64,000 bases of DNA. Origin: Bifidobacterium pseudolongum subsp. pseudolongum DSM 20099. GTDB taxonomy: Bacteria > Actinomycetota > Actinomycetes > Actinomycetales > Bifidobacteriaceae. Of the stretch, positions 1-8,281 are shown piece after piece. The notes below the pieces were generated by a model. The model made no database searches. It saw nothing but the letters and a program-made list of their open reading frames with translations, and was not told where the DNA came from. The DNA is taken from NCBI RefSeq assembly GCF_000771225.1, contig NZ_JDTZ01000004.1, forward strand, positions 1 to 64,000, written 5' to 3'. The first letter of the stretch is position 1. Each line of letters opens with the position of its first letter. Position numbers and translations under genes: made by a program.

Positions 1-460
1 CGGCCGGCTCGCTCGCGTGCTCACCGGCATCGGCGCCCTCATCGGCCGTGGCGGCCTTGGTGCTGCGGCGACGCGTGCGGCGCGGTGTCTCAGTCGCTTC
101 GGTGGTTTCGCTGGCAGTGGAACGGCGGCGCGAGCGCGTCGTCTTGCGCGCGGGCTCGGCCTGCTCGGCGTCGGCCGACGACTCGTCCTCAGCCGGGGTC
201 TCGGCACCCTTGGCGGCGGGCGCCGCGGTCAGCGCGTGCACCGGCTTCGACGCGGGCAGCGCGGTGGGAGGTTCCTTGAAAAGCGGGCCGTGCTCCTCCA
301 CTTTGAGCTCCACCGTGGCGCCGGCGGCACCGGCCCCGCGCACCACGCGGCGGCCCGTACGGCGGCGGCGCGTGGTGGCCGGCTGTTCGTTGGTTGATGG
401 GAAATCGGTATTCGATGCGGTTTCGAGTGGCTCGAAACCCTGTTCTGTCTGTTCGGGCAC
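1..460 (-). CDS. rne: Ribonuclease E/G, amino-terminal part (partial)
   Basis: About 153 codons are visible; the gene runs off the left edge, so the S1 and catalytic domains are not seen. The visible part is a low-complexity extension: acidic and Ala/Pro-rich stretches alternate with Arg-rich patches (RRRRTGRRVVRG near residue 30, [15 protein letters not shown]). This is typical of the disordered RNA- or partner-binding tail that precedes the S1 domain in actinobacterial RNase E/G, an endonuclease for rRNA maturation and mRNA decay. The start is a GTG at 460 with AGGAG about seven bases upstream. Identification rests on this tail and on recollection of the bifidobacterial order rne next to dapE, so another basic-tailed protein is possible. 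Confidence 0.7.
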   Translation of the reverse strand, partial: MPEQTEQGFEPLETASNTDFPSTNEQPATTRRRRTGRRVVRGAGAAGATVELKVEEHGPLFKEPPTALPASKPVHALTAAPAAKGAETPAEDESSADAEQAEPARKTTRSRRRSTASETTEATETPRRTRRRSTKAATADEGADAGEHASEPA

Positions 461-775
461 AATGCTCCTACTGGTGGCGCCGTGCTGCAATCTTGGCGCA
501 CTCGTCCTGGCCCCATGCGGCCTCACGCCATACTCTCACCATGGCCGCGCCATGCAGGCGCCCGCTGGAAGCAATCCAAAAGTCAAATCATGCGGCAACG
601 GACACCGGCGCTCGCGAAACTGATCACGCAGTTCGTCGCGAGGGGATCAACGCTGTCGGATGGAGGGCGATGTTGCAGGTATCGCCCTCTCTAGTATTGC
701 ACAACTCATGGTCGGGGCCGTACCGCCGCGCAAAATCATGTTCATGGGCATGGCAGCACGGCCGCGCGGACTGTG
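461..775. other. dapE-rne intergenic region
   Basis: About 315 bases between two minus-strand genes. It probably holds the rne promoter and untranslated leader, but I see no convincing -10 box. The one clear structure is a perfect 9-bp hairpin at 663-689, close to the dapE stop. No supported ORF was found. Confidence 0.5.
663..689 (-). terminator. Hairpin after dapE, no U-tract
   Basis: GAGGGCGAT and ATCGCCCTC form a perfect 9-bp stem with a 9-base loop, about 85 bases past the dapE stop on its strand. There is no run of T on either side. It could be a non-canonical terminator or part of the rne leader. Confidence 0.4.
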
Positions 776-2041
776 TCAGCCCAGCCAGTCGATGAGGATT
801 CCGGCCATGAGTGCCAGATCGGAGTTCGGCACCTGCTCGTTGCTCTTGTGGGCGAGCAGCGGACTGCCGGCGCCCAAATTCACCGCCGGCACGCCGAGGA
901 TCGAAAAGCGCGCCACATCGGTCCAGCCGAGCTTGGCAAGCGGCTGGCGGCCGGTGCGCTCCTCGACGAGCTTGACGAGCGACTGCACGAGCGGGTCGCT
1001 CATGCCCGGGCGGGCCGACGGCGATTCGTCGCGCATCTCGATGTCGAAGCCGTGGAAGAAGCCGCCGGTGGCGGGGTGTTCGCCATTGCCGAGCTCGGAT
1101 TCGGCACCTTCGCCGATCATCAGCGCCTTCGCCTCGGCGAGTGTCTTGTCTGGCGCGAACCGGTAGTTCACATGCACGCGGCATTCGGACGGGATCACAT
1201 TGGTGCCGTTGCCGCCCGAAATCAGTGTGGCGTTGAGGCCCTCCTGGTAGATCAGGCCGTCCACGTCCACCGCCTCGTCTTTGTGTGCGACAAGGCGGTT
1301 GAGGATCTCGGCGGCCTTGTGGATCGCGTTGTCGCCCATCCACGCACGGGCGGAGTGCGCGGCCACGCCGTTCGCGATCACGTCGAAGCGCATCGTGCCG
1401 TTGCAGCCGGCTTCGATGCCGCATGACGTGGGTTCGCCGATGATCGCGAAATCACCTTGGATCCAATCCGGGTGGTCTTCCACAACACGGCCCAGACCGT
1501 TGTATTCGGCGGCCACCTCTTCATGGTCGTAGAAGACAAAGGTCAGGTCCACCTTCGGCTCGGCCAGTGTGGCCGCAAGGTACAACAGCACCGCGTCGGA
1601 GGCCTTCATGTCGGTGGCGCCGCGCCCCCACATCACCGGCGTGCCCGGGTACAGTTCGGCCACGTCCTTGTCGATGAGCGGGTCGCCAGGGGCGAGCCAC
1701 TTCGGCGGGAAGTTGTCGAGCACCGGCACCGTGTCGAGGTGACCTGCCAGAATCACGCGGTGCGCGCGCCCCAGATTGGTGGACGCCACCACTGTGGCAT
1801 CGTCGCGGCGCACCTGCAGGTGCTGGTAGCGCTTGAGGAAGCGCTCCACACGGTTGGTGAGCGGGCCTTCCGCGTCGCTCACCGAATAGACGGCCATGAT
1901 CTGGCCAAGCAACGAGTCAAGGCCGTCCTGCATGGAAGCGTCCGGGTCAAGCACGATCTCGCGCGGCTCGATGTCGAGCGACCTGGATTGTGCGGAAGGC
2001 AGGTATTTCTTGGGATTGGTTTTGGTGTTTCGCGTGACCAT
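776..2041 (-). CDS. dapE: Succinyl-diaminopimelate desuccinylase-like M20 peptidase
   Basis: 421 residues of the M20 metallopeptidase family. The expected role is hydrolysis of N-succinyl-LL-diaminopimelate to succinate and LL-DAP in lysine and cell-wall precursor synthesis. Metal-site motifs are present: GHLDTVP, GRGATDMKAS with the bridging Asp, YDHEEV with the catalytic and ligand Glu, IGEPTSC, and a final His in LLAHKSNEQ. A dimerisation (lid) domain lies between the metal half-sites. The start at 2041 has GGGAG in range; an earlier in-frame ATG at 2089 lacks a site. The gene is divergent from the AEC permease at 2126. Close relatives include other M20 amidohydrolases, so substrate is inferred from the actinobacterial DapE-like motifs. 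Confidence 0.85.
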   Translation of the reverse strand: MVTRNTKTNPKKYLPSAQSRSLDIEPREIVLDPDASMQDGLDSLLGQIMAVYSVSDAEGPLTNRVERFLKRYQHLQVRRDDATVVASTNLGRAHRVILAGHLDTVPVLDNFPPKWLAPGDPLIDKDVAELYPGTPVMWGRGATDMKASDAVLLYLAATLAEPKVDLTFVFYDHEEVAAEYNGLGRVVEDHPDWIQGDFAIIGEPTSCGIEAGCNGTMRFDVIANGVAAHSARAWMGDNAIHKAAEILNRLVAHKDEAVDVDGLIYQEGLNATLISGGNGTNVIPSECRVHVNYRFAPDKTLAEAKALMIGEGAESELGNGEHPATGGFFHGFDIEMRDESPSARPGMSDPLVQSLVKLVEERTGRQPLAKLGWTDVARFSILGVPAVNLGAGSPLLAHKSNEQVPNSDLALMAGILIDWLG

Positions 2042-2080
2042 GTGATATCTCCCGTGTGAAGTATCGAATCTGCGCAATAT

Positions 2081-2100
2081 GGTAGTCACAGGTAGTCACA
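2081..2100. repeat. 10-bp perfect tandem repeat
   Basis: GGTAGTCACA occurs twice back to back in the divergent dapE/AEC promoter region. Direct repeats one helical turn apart can be regulator sites; nothing here identifies the protein. Confidence 0.5.
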
Positions 2101-2125
2101 GGGCCGGGAAAGCAACAGGGGCGGT

Positions 2126-3070
2126 ATGGCTGGATTGTTGGATGCGATGCAGGGATTCGCCGTGATCGGCATCGTGATCGCGGTGGGGTATGTGGCCGCG
2201 CGCATGCGTGTGGGCGGTTCGCAGGCGCAGATGGTGCTCAACCGCATGAGCTTCTTCGTGGCCACGCCATGCCTGATCTTCAGCATCCTGTCACGCGAGC
2301 GGCTCACCACGCTCCTGCACCCCTCGATTGTGGTGGCGTTCGTGGCCGCGCTCACCGTGGGCGCGCTGTTCCTGCTGTGCAACCGGCTGTGGTTCCGCCT
2401 GCGCGCGCCCGACGCGGCGATCGGCGCACTCGGCGCGCTGTACCTCAACTCGAACAACATCGGGCTGCCGGTCGCCTCATACATCCTTGGCAATCCCGCG
2501 CTCGTGGTGCCAATCGTGATGATGCAGTGGCTCATCTTCATGCCCGCCGGCCTGGCGGCGCTCGACGCCACGACGCGCGGCACGGTCTCCGTACGCGCGA
2601 TGGTGCTACAGCCGCTCAAACAGCCGATCCTGATCGGCAGTGTGCTCGGCGTGGTCGTCTCGGCAATCAATGCGCGCGTGGGGTTCGACGTGGTGCCGGC
2701 GTTCGTGCGCAACCCAATCGGCATGATCGGCGAAGCGGCCGTGCCGATGATCCTCATGGCGTTCGGCATGTCGTTGCGCGGCGCGCGCCCGCTCGGCAGC
2801 AGGTCGGGCCGCGCGGCCGCACTGACCGTGGTGGCGCTCAAGAACCTGGTGATGCCGGCCGTGGCCTTCGCCATGGCCTACTGGGGCATGGGGTTCCGCG
2901 GGCCCGTGCTGTATGCGTGCGTCGTGCTCGCCGCGCTGCCGACCGGGCAGAACGTCTACAATTACGCCGCCAGCTACAACGCTGGCGTCGCGTTTTCGCG
3001 CGACTGCATCTTGGTGAGCACAATCGTCAGCCCGTTCGTCATCGCCACGATCGCGCTCGCCCTCGGCTAG
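2126..3070 (+). CDS. AEC-family permease
   Basis: 314 residues, nearly all hydrophobic, with about ten predicted membrane segments. It has the auxin efflux carrier layout: two bundles of five helices, with the conserved stretches LNSNNIGLP near residue 110 and ALPTGQNVYNYA near residue 275 where the helix-breaking Asn and Pro lie. Bacterial AEC proteins move small carboxylates or amino acids; the substrate cannot be read from sequence. AGGGGCGGT precedes the ATG. The stop overlaps by 4 bases the stop of the ABC permease coded on the other strand, so the two genes are convergent with no room for separate terminators. A paralogue lies at 12031. Confidence 0.85.
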   Translation: MAGLLDAMQGFAVIGIVIAVGYVAARMRVGGSQAQMVLNRMSFFVATPCLIFSILSRERLTTLLHPSIVVAFVAALTVGALFLLCNRLWFRLRAPDAAIGALGALYLNSNNIGLPVASYILGNPALVVPIVMMQWLIFMPAGLAALDATTRGTVSVRAMVLQPLKQPILIGSVLGVVVSAINARVGFDVVPAFVRNPIGMIGEAAVPMILMAFGMSLRGARPLGSRSGRAAALTVVALKNLVMPAVAFAMAYWGMGFRGPVLYACVVLAALPTGQNVYNYAASYNAGVAFSRDCILVSTIVSPFVIATIALALG

Positions 3071-4536
3071 TCGTCTGCGCGCGTTGTGGCGCGGGCCACG
3101 CGCGCTGCCGTACGGTTCGCGGCGACCGCGCCGACGATCACGAGCGCGTAACACAGCGCCACTCCCCCGACAAAGCTGATGAGCGGCCCGGGCTGCGTGA
3201 ATGCGTTGCCGACGAGCGGCACGAGCAGCAGCGCCGAGCAGGCGGCCGCGAGCACGACGACGGTGTTGAGCGGCGTGAGCACTTCGGCGAACCGCGCACG
3301 GCGCAGCGTGGCCTCGCTTGTGCCTTCGAGCACGAGCATGTGGTATTCGTTGGCCTGGTCGATCACACTGGCCGACTGCATGACGCCCGAGCTGACCGCC
3401 GCGAGCACGCCGGCGAACGCGAGCGTGAGCAAGCCGCCGGTGCCGATGTCCTGCATCATGACCGTCGCGGCGGAGTCGACGTCACCGCCGGCGCTCGAAC
3501 CGAACAGCGCGCACACCGAGGTGATGCCGGCGATGAACACGGCCAGGCCGATGCCGGAGACGTTGCGCCATGCGCGCTTCGGGTTGTCGAGGATGCGCCG
3601 CATGGCGATCATCGTGGCCGCGTTCTTGGGGCGGCGGGCGCGCGACCGGGCACGCAGCGTGACCGCGAACGAGCCGACGAGGTTGATCAGCGCGAAACAG
3701 CCGATGACCAAGCCGAAGATGATGGCGATCATGACGCCGGTGCCCGCGTTGATCAGCTGCATGTTCGACAGCACGGCGAGCGCGCCGACGAGCGCCACCA
3801 GGAAGATGACGAGCCGGACCGAGCTGGGCAGGGGCTGGCCTTGGCGCGCGGAGACGCCGAGCGGGGTGATTGCCACACGGCGCAACGTGAGCAGTGCGGA
3901 GACGAGCGCGAGCAACGTGACGCCGGCCACGGTGGCCACGAGCGCGATCGGCCCCACCCACAGTTGCGCGAACGTAAAGTGCTGGTTTTGGAACGTGAGC
4001 AGCATGATCAGCGGCATCAGTGCGAAGTAGCCGGCGATGCCGATGAGCGCTCCGCCGAGCGCCTGCAGCGCGGAGTCGAATGCGGTCAGGCGCACGACCT
4101 GGCTTGTTGTGGCGCCGGCGAGGCGCAGGGCGGCGAGGCGCGCGTCGCGACGTGAGGCGGCCAGGCGCGCAGCCGAACCGGCGAGCGCGGCGAAGGGCAC
4201 GAGCAGCAGCAGGCAGGCGAATACCGCGAGCATGATGTAGGTGGATGAGAGGCTGGCTTGGTCGGAGGCGGCTTTGCTGGCGGCGATCGCATGGTTGTGC
4301 GCGGCGAGGGCGGCGGCGTCGCAGTTGCTTTTGCTCAGCAGGCATGGGATCGTGTGGTCAGGCGAGGCGCGCCAGATGAAGCCGTGCAGGCCGCCAAGCA
4401 CGGTCAGGAAAATCGTGGTGGCTGCGGCGAACGCCACCACGGCGAGCAGTGTGGTGGAGTCGGCGGCGCGCGTACCGGTGCGGCTGGCGACCGGTGCGGG
4501 ACGGTGGAACAGGCGCCAGAGTGCGAATGTGCTCAT
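3067..4536 (-). CDS. ABC transporter permease, FtsX/MacB type
   Basis: 489 residues. The amino end carries one membrane segment and a short extracytoplasmic loop with a Cys pair (IPCLLSKSNCDAA near residue 65). A four-helix FtsX-type domain follows, and a second block of membrane segments lies in the carboxyl half. This is the layout of permeases that pair with MacB/LolD-type ATPases and move peptides, lipids or drugs, or act mechanically at the envelope. GGAGGAGACGCACG stands before the ATG at 4536. The start overlaps the end of the ATPase gene by 4 bases, indicating translational coupling. Substrate is unknown; no sensor kinase, as seen for bacitracin-type exporters, lies next to it. Confidence 0.85.
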   Translation of the reverse strand: MSTFALWRLFHRPAPVASRTGTRAADSTTLLAVVAFAAATTIFLTVLGGLHGFIWRASPDHTIPCLLSKSNCDAAALAAHNHAIAASKAASDQASLSSTYIMLAVFACLLLLVPFAALAGSAARLAASRRDARLAALRLAGATTSQVVRLTAFDSALQALGGALIGIAGYFALMPLIMLLTFQNQHFTFAQLWVGPIALVATVAGVTLLALVSALLTLRRVAITPLGVSARQGQPLPSSVRLVIFLVALVGALAVLSNMQLINAGTGVMIAIIFGLVIGCFALINLVGSFAVTLRARSRARRPKNAATMIAMRRILDNPKRAWRNVSGIGLAVFIAGITSVCALFGSSAGGDVDSAATVMMQDIGTGGLLTLAFAGVLAAVSSGVMQSASVIDQANEYHMLVLEGTSEATLRRARFAEVLTPLNTVVVLAAACSALLLVPLVGNAFTQPGPLISFVGGVALCYALVIVGAVAANRTAARVARATTRADD

Positions 4537-5342
4537 CGTGCGTCTCCTCCCTGCATCGGCGCGGGCCGGGTCTGTGGGCGTGGTTGTGCGGCGGTGCGCG
4601 GCGCGGCTGGGGTGATCATGCCGTCGCGCATCTGTACGGTGTGTGAGCAGTAGGCGGCCACGTTCGGGTCGTGCGTCACGAGCACGACGGAGGCGTTGTT
4701 CGCGCGCGCCGCGTCCATGAGCAGGCGCATCACCTCGTGGCCGGTCGTCTGGTCGAGCGCGCCGGTCGGCTCGTCGGCGAAAATGACTGCCGGGCCCACG
4801 CTCAGTGCGCGGGCGATGGCGACGCGCTGCATCTGGCCGCCGCTCATCTCGCCGGGGCGTTGGTTCATCAGCGCGCGCAGGCCGAAGCGTTCGAGCCACA
4901 GCACGGCCTGCGATGTGGCCTGCGCGTACGGCATGCCGCCGAGCATGAGCGGCAGGGCGATGTTCTCCACCGCGGGCAGTTCGGGCAGCAGCTGGCCGGA
5001 TTGGAACACGAAGCCGAACGCGTTGCGGCGCAGGGCCGTGCGCGCGGAGTCGGGCATCGACGCCAGATTGGTGCCCCGGAATTGCACGGCGCCAGCGGTG
5101 GGTGTGATGATGCCGGCGAGCGCGTGCAGCAACGTGGATTTGCCGGAGCCGGAGGGGCCCATCACGGCCACGGTCTCGCCGGGGTAGAGCGTGAAATTGA
5201 CGCGGTTGAGCGCAAGCGGGTGTGGGGCGAACGCGCCGGGGCCGCCCGGGGCGGGTTGCGCGGCGCGCGGTTTGGCGGCCTGCGCGGCGTAGTCCATCGT
5301 GAGGTCGGTGGCGGTGAGGATCGGCTGTGCTGTGTTGTTCAT
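4533..5342 (-). CDS. ABC transporter ATP-binding protein
   Basis: 269 residues of the MacB/LolD class. It carries Walker A GPSGSGKST, Q-loop FQSGQLLPELP, signature MSGGQMQRVAIARAL, Walker B VIFADEPTGALD and switch His in VTHDP. An unusual Ala/Pro-rich insert of about 25 residues follows the first strand (near residues 20-45). It energises the permease coded immediately downstream at 3067. At the ATG at 5342 a GGAGG lies only one base away, which is too close for ordinary use; an in-frame ATG at 5411 with GAGAAGG upstream would add 23 residues. I keep 5342 because the extra residues look non-coding. Confidence 0.85.
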   Translation of the reverse strand: MNNTAQPILTATDLTMDYAAQAAKPRAAQPAPGGPGAFAPHPLALNRVNFTLYPGETVAVMGPSGSGKSTLLHALAGIITPTAGAVQFRGTNLASMPDSARTALRRNAFGFVFQSGQLLPELPAVENIALPLMLGGMPYAQATSQAVLWLERFGLRALMNQRPGEMSGGQMQRVAIARALSVGPAVIFADEPTGALDQTTGHEVMRLLMDAARANNASVVLVTHDPNVAAYCSHTVQMRDGMITPAAPRTAAQPRPQTRPAPMQGGDAR

Positions 5343-5497
5343 GCCTCCGACTCTATGGGCCGGCGGGCGGCGCGGGTATCGTGCGCGGGAATGAATCGGC
5401 GCGCATGGCATGCGCCTTCTCATCCTTGGGAATGAGGCGGCATGATGCTGGCTGCCGAAAACGCTGGGGGTGTTCGCCTGGGGTGGAAAACGCGCCG

Positions 5498-6322
5498 CTA
5501 GAGCAGCTTCCAGCTCGTGCGGTGTTCGTCGCAAGGGCCGTATTGCGCGATCGCGGCCCGGTGCTCCTGTGAACCGTAACCCTTGTTGTGTGCCCAGCCA
5601 TAGCGCGCGTAGTCGGGGTTGGTTTCGGCGAGCCGGGTCATCAGGCGGTCGCGCGTGACCTTCGCGAGCACGGCCGCGCACGCCACGGAACCGCAGTGCT
5701 GATCGCCCTTGACCTGTGTGACGACGTGCGCGGGCATGGATACGGCCGGCGCCTCGAACGTGCCGAGCGCCTTGGTGATGTAGTCGTTGGGGCCGTCCAG
5801 GATCGCACCGACGCGCGGCATGCGGGCGGGGTCGAGCGCGTCCCAGTCCGCGGCGAGCGTAGGCTCCTGCGCGCCAGCCGCCGGCATGCTTCCCTGCGCG
5901 CGGAATACACCGCCGGATTGCGTGGCGGAGGTTGCGCTCGCGGCGTCGGCGAACGCGCCGAACAGCGTGCGCTCCACCGTGTCAAGCGCACGCAGGGCGG
6001 CGATGCCGAGCGCGTGCGAGATGCCCCATTCGTCGATCTCCGCGCTCGTGGCGGAACCGACCGCCCACGCGTCGGCCCACTGCTGCAATGGTTCGTAGAG
6101 CGCTTCGCGTCGGCGTTCGGTGAGCATCTTCGAATCGGCCAGATAGTGCGGCATGTCGTGCGCGGCCTGTGGCAGGCGTTGGGCGAGGAACGCCGCCGCA
6201 CCCACCATGACCGGGCCGGCGAGACTACCGCGGCCCACCTCGTCGAAACCGACGATCACGCTGTAGCCTTCGCGCGCGAGCGACTCCTCAAGGTCGAATG
6301 TGGGGACTGCGGAAATGCTCAT
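5498..6322 (-). CDS. rnhB: Ribonuclease HII
   Basis: 274 residues. It cuts RNA in RNA-DNA hybrids and starts ribonucleotide excision from DNA. The family residues are present: GFDEVGRGSLAGP (Asp27, Glu28), ADSKMLT (Asp63) and AILDGPND (Asp176). The protein is longer than the usual 200-230 residues because of an Ala/Ser/Gly-rich insert of about 45 residues (roughly 123-168) between the EWGISHALGIAAL helix and the third catalytic strand. AGAGGAACG precedes the ATG at 6322. It follows lepB by 74 bases in the common actinobacterial order rplS-lepB-rnhB. Confidence 0.93.
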   Translation of the reverse strand: MSISAVPTFDLEESLAREGYSVIVGFDEVGRGSLAGPVMVGAAAFLAQRLPQAAHDMPHYLADSKMLTERRREALYEPLQQWADAWAVGSATSAEIDEWGISHALGIAALRALDTVERTLFGAFADAASATSATQSGGVFRAQGSMPAAGAQEPTLAADWDALDPARMPRVGAILDGPNDYITKALGTFEAPAVSMPAHVVTQVKGDQHCGSVACAAVLAKVTRDRLMTRLAETNPDYARYGWAHNKGYGSQEHRAAIAQYGPCDEHRTSWKLL

Positions 6323-6396
6323 CGTTCCTCTTTTCGGGCGGGGTTGCGGCGTATGCTTTCCCGGCGGCATGCGGGTGGCGGATTGCGGCTGTGCGG

Positions 6397-7212
6397 TCAG
6401 CCGGTGGGTGCGCGTGTGGGCACATCGCGAAAGACATCATGATGCGCGCTGAGCCAGCCCATGCGGTTGAACGGCCAGTAGCGTACGAATGCCACGCCCT
6501 CCACATCATCGACCGGCACCAGACCCTGCGCGCCGTCGTTCGTGTGCGCGCGCGAATCGGCGGAATTAGCACGGTTGTCGCCCAGCACAAACAGGCGGCC
6601 GGCGGGCACGGTCACCGAAAACGCGCTGCGGCTCGGCTCCACGCCCGGTTTGAGATACGCCGATTCATCGATCGGCACGCCATTGATCACAATCGGCGCG
6701 CCGCCGCCCGCGCACTCCACCGTGTCGCCGGGAAGGCCGATCAGCCGTTTGATCAGGCGGTCGCTGTTGTGTGAGGCGCCCTCGTTCGCAAGCCAGTTGG
6801 CGGGATCCTTGAACACAACGATGTCGCCACGGCGCAGGGCGATCGGGCGCGGCGAGAGGTGTGTGGTGATCACGCGGTCGCCGGGCATGATCGTGTTTTC
6901 CATCGAGCCGGACGGGATCACGTACAGGCCGAACACGAACAGGCGCAAACCAAGCACGATGAGCACGGGCAGCACGCACCACAGCAGTATGTCGCGCAAT
7001 GTGAACAGGGTGCGTGATCCGGCGGCGGTGCCGGGCGCGTCTGGCGCTGAGGCCGGCGCGGCATGGCGTGGCGCATGCGGATTGTGACGGGTATCGATGC
7101 GTGGGCGGATCTGGTGTGGATCCGGCGACAGTGGACCGGTTTCATGCCGCAGCGACGGCCGGTCTTCGGCATGAGGGGCCCGGTGGGGGTTCCTCGTCTG
7201 TGGATTGCTCAT
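6397..7212 (-). CDS. lepB: Signal peptidase I
   Basis: 271 residues; membrane serine protease that removes signal peptides from secreted preproteins. A cytoplasmic, His/Pro-rich tail of about 70 residues comes first, then one membrane segment (about 73-97). The catalytic Ser lies in IPSGSMENT (Ser103) and the catalytic Lys in SDRLIKRLIGLPGD (Lys155), with the family motif GDNRANSADSRAH near the end. AAAGGAG precedes the ATG at 7212. Its own promoter is seen at 7273-7278 and the rplS terminator lies between it and rplS, so it is probably transcribed separately, followed by rnhB. Confidence 0.95.
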   Translation of the reverse strand: MSNPQTRNPHRAPHAEDRPSLRHETGPLSPDPHQIRPRIDTRHNPHAPRHAAPASAPDAPGTAAGSRTLFTLRDILLWCVLPVLIVLGLRLFVFGLYVIPSGSMENTIMPGDRVITTHLSPRPIALRRGDIVVFKDPANWLANEGASHNSDRLIKRLIGLPGDTVECAGGGAPIVINGVPIDESAYLKPGVEPSRSAFSVTVPAGRLFVLGDNRANSADSRAHTNDGAQGLVPVDDVEGVAFVRYWPFNRMGWLSAHHDVFRDVPTRAPTG

Positions 7213-7272
7213 GCCGACTCCTTTATATATAGGCCGATGCGCGGTGATCGGCCCCGCAAGCAACCGTACGCC

Positions 7273-7278
7273 ATTGTA
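7273..7278 (-). promoter_or_regulatory. Candidate lepB -10 box
   Basis: TACAAT on the minus strand, 60 bases before the lepB start and downstream of the rplS terminator. No good -35 was found. Confidence 0.45.
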
Positions 7279-7306
7279 TGTCAGACAGCGGCATACGCCC
7301 AATTCT

Positions 7307-7319
7307 GCTACGGGTAGTG
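7307..7319 (+). repeat. Dispersed intergenic repeat, single copy
   Basis: GCTACGGGTAGTG, one copy of the 13-bp element that recurs between genes throughout the window. It lies between the lepB promoter and the rplS terminator. Confidence 0.7.
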
Positions 7320-7349
7320 CCCTGTCCGAGGCTGACCGTCTGAAAACGC

Positions 7350-7377
7350 AAAGACCCCGGGTGGGCCCGGGGTCTTT
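7350..7377 (-). terminator. rplS terminator
   Basis: AAAGACCCCGGG pairs perfectly with CCCGGGGTCTTT around a 4-base loop, 22 bases past the rplS stop. A GCGTTTT run follows on the minus strand. Confidence 0.9.
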
Positions 7378-7398
7378 TCACGAATTACCGCGTAAGAA

Positions 7399-7764
7399 TC
7401 ACTTGGCGGAATTGTCGCGGCGCTCGGCGATGCGGGCGGCCTTACCGCGCAGGTTGCGCAGGTAGTAAAGCTTGGCGCGGCGCACCTTGCCACGACGGAC
7501 GACCTTGATGGAGTCGATCGTGGGGGCGTGCAGCGGGAAGCGGCGCTCGACACCGGTGCCGAAGCTGATCTTGCGCACGATGAAGGTCTCGCGCACACCA
7601 GCACCCTGACGGGCGATGACCACGCCGGTGAAGGTCTGGATACGGGAGTTGTTGCCTTCCTGGATCTTCACGTTCACGTCCACGGTGTCGCCGGGGCGGA
7701 AGTCCGGGATTTCCTCGGAGGCCTTCAGATGCTTTGCATCAAATGCTTCAATAGCGTTAACCAT
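7399..7764 (-). CDS. rplS: 50S ribosomal protein L19
   Basis: 121 residues, the normal length. L19 sits at the 30S-50S interface. Family stretches are clear: [47 protein letters not shown], and a basic carboxyl end [26 protein letters not shown] precedes the ATG. A leader of about 175 bases separates it from the candidate promoter at 7947, and an intrinsic terminator follows. Confidence 0.97.
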   Translation of the reverse strand: MVNAIEAFDAKHLKASEEIPDFRPGDTVDVNVKIQEGNNSRIQTFTGVVIARQGAGVRETFIVRKISFGTGVERRFPLHAPTIDSIKVVRRGKVRRAKLYYLRNLRGKAARIAERRDNSAK

Positions 7765-7940
7765 TGTTCCCTCGCTCGCTGCCGCATATCAGCGCAGTGG
7801 TTGGGGCGCCCGCGCATGGGCCGGCGCCTGAATCGCCACGGACCACTTCAGCCCGCGGGCTGCCAATCCGCCGAAAGTCAGGGTTCGGCTGGACCTTGTG
7901 ACGCACTGGGCTATGCGGCGCCCCGCGCATCGGCACAACG
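7765..7940 (-). promoter_or_regulatory. rplS 5' leader
   Basis: About 175 bases between the candidate transcription start near 7940 and the rplS ATG. It contains GC-rich self-complementary stretches (GGGGCGCC early, GCGCGGGCGCCCC late). Ribosomal-protein leaders are often autoregulatory; I cannot match this one to a known class by eye. Confidence 0.4.
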
Positions 7941-7946
7941 GATGGT

Positions 7947-7952
7947 ATTGTA
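7947..7952 (-). promoter_or_regulatory. Candidate rplS -10 box
   Basis: TACAAT on the minus strand within GTGTACAATACC; the -35 is weak. Confidence 0.5.
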
Positions 7953-7987
7953 CACGCGGCCATGAACAGTGGCAGCCTTTCATGGCT

Positions 7988-8180
7988 GACCCTAGACGCC
8001 AACAGCCGCCGCGCCCCATGCAACAGCAGTCTGTGTCTACCGTCCAGACACGAGCAGCCGCCAATCCCTGCCGAGATGGTTGTGAATGTCTACCGTCCAG
8101 ACACCGACTGCCACCAATCCCCCTCATGGCAGCAGTCCGCGTCTATCCACTAGCTGCCAACAGCCATCTGCACCCACACC
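7988..8180. repeat. 53-bp degenerate tandem repeat
   Basis: Three to four units with a period of 52-53 bp lie between the rplS promoter and the pgi terminator. The two best units each carry the palindromic core TGTCTACCGTCCAGACA (8034-8050 and 8087-8103) and share a GCCRCCAATCCC tail. The third unit has GTCTATCCAC at 8141, exactly 53 bp on. The unit before the first core is more decayed (CCTAGACGCCAACAGCCGCC). No ORF covers it convincingly. Confidence 0.7.
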
Positions 8181-8193
8181 GCAGCCACAGCAA

Positions 8194-8228
8194 AGGGGCG
8201 CGCAGTCCATAACGGACCGCACGCCCCT
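8194..8228 (-). terminator. pgi terminator
   Basis: AGGGGCGTGCGGTCC pairs with GGACTGCGCGCCCCT apart from two wobbles around a 5-base loop. A short TTT run follows, about 53 bases past the pgi stop. Confidence 0.8.
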
Positions 8229-8281
8229 CGGATCAGCGACCAACGGCCGAATACGGCTCATCGGTCAACCGCACACGCGAA

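Noticed and set aside
2269-4155. A 628-codon plus-strand frame across the AEC permease and ABC permease
   Set aside because: It overlaps two well-supported genes on opposite strands and its product is Arg/His/Gly-rich without motifs.
7988-8180. Possible CRISPR array at the 53-bp repeat
   Set aside because: Repeats are too few and degenerate, the unit has no separate constant repeat and unique spacer, and no cas gene is in the window.
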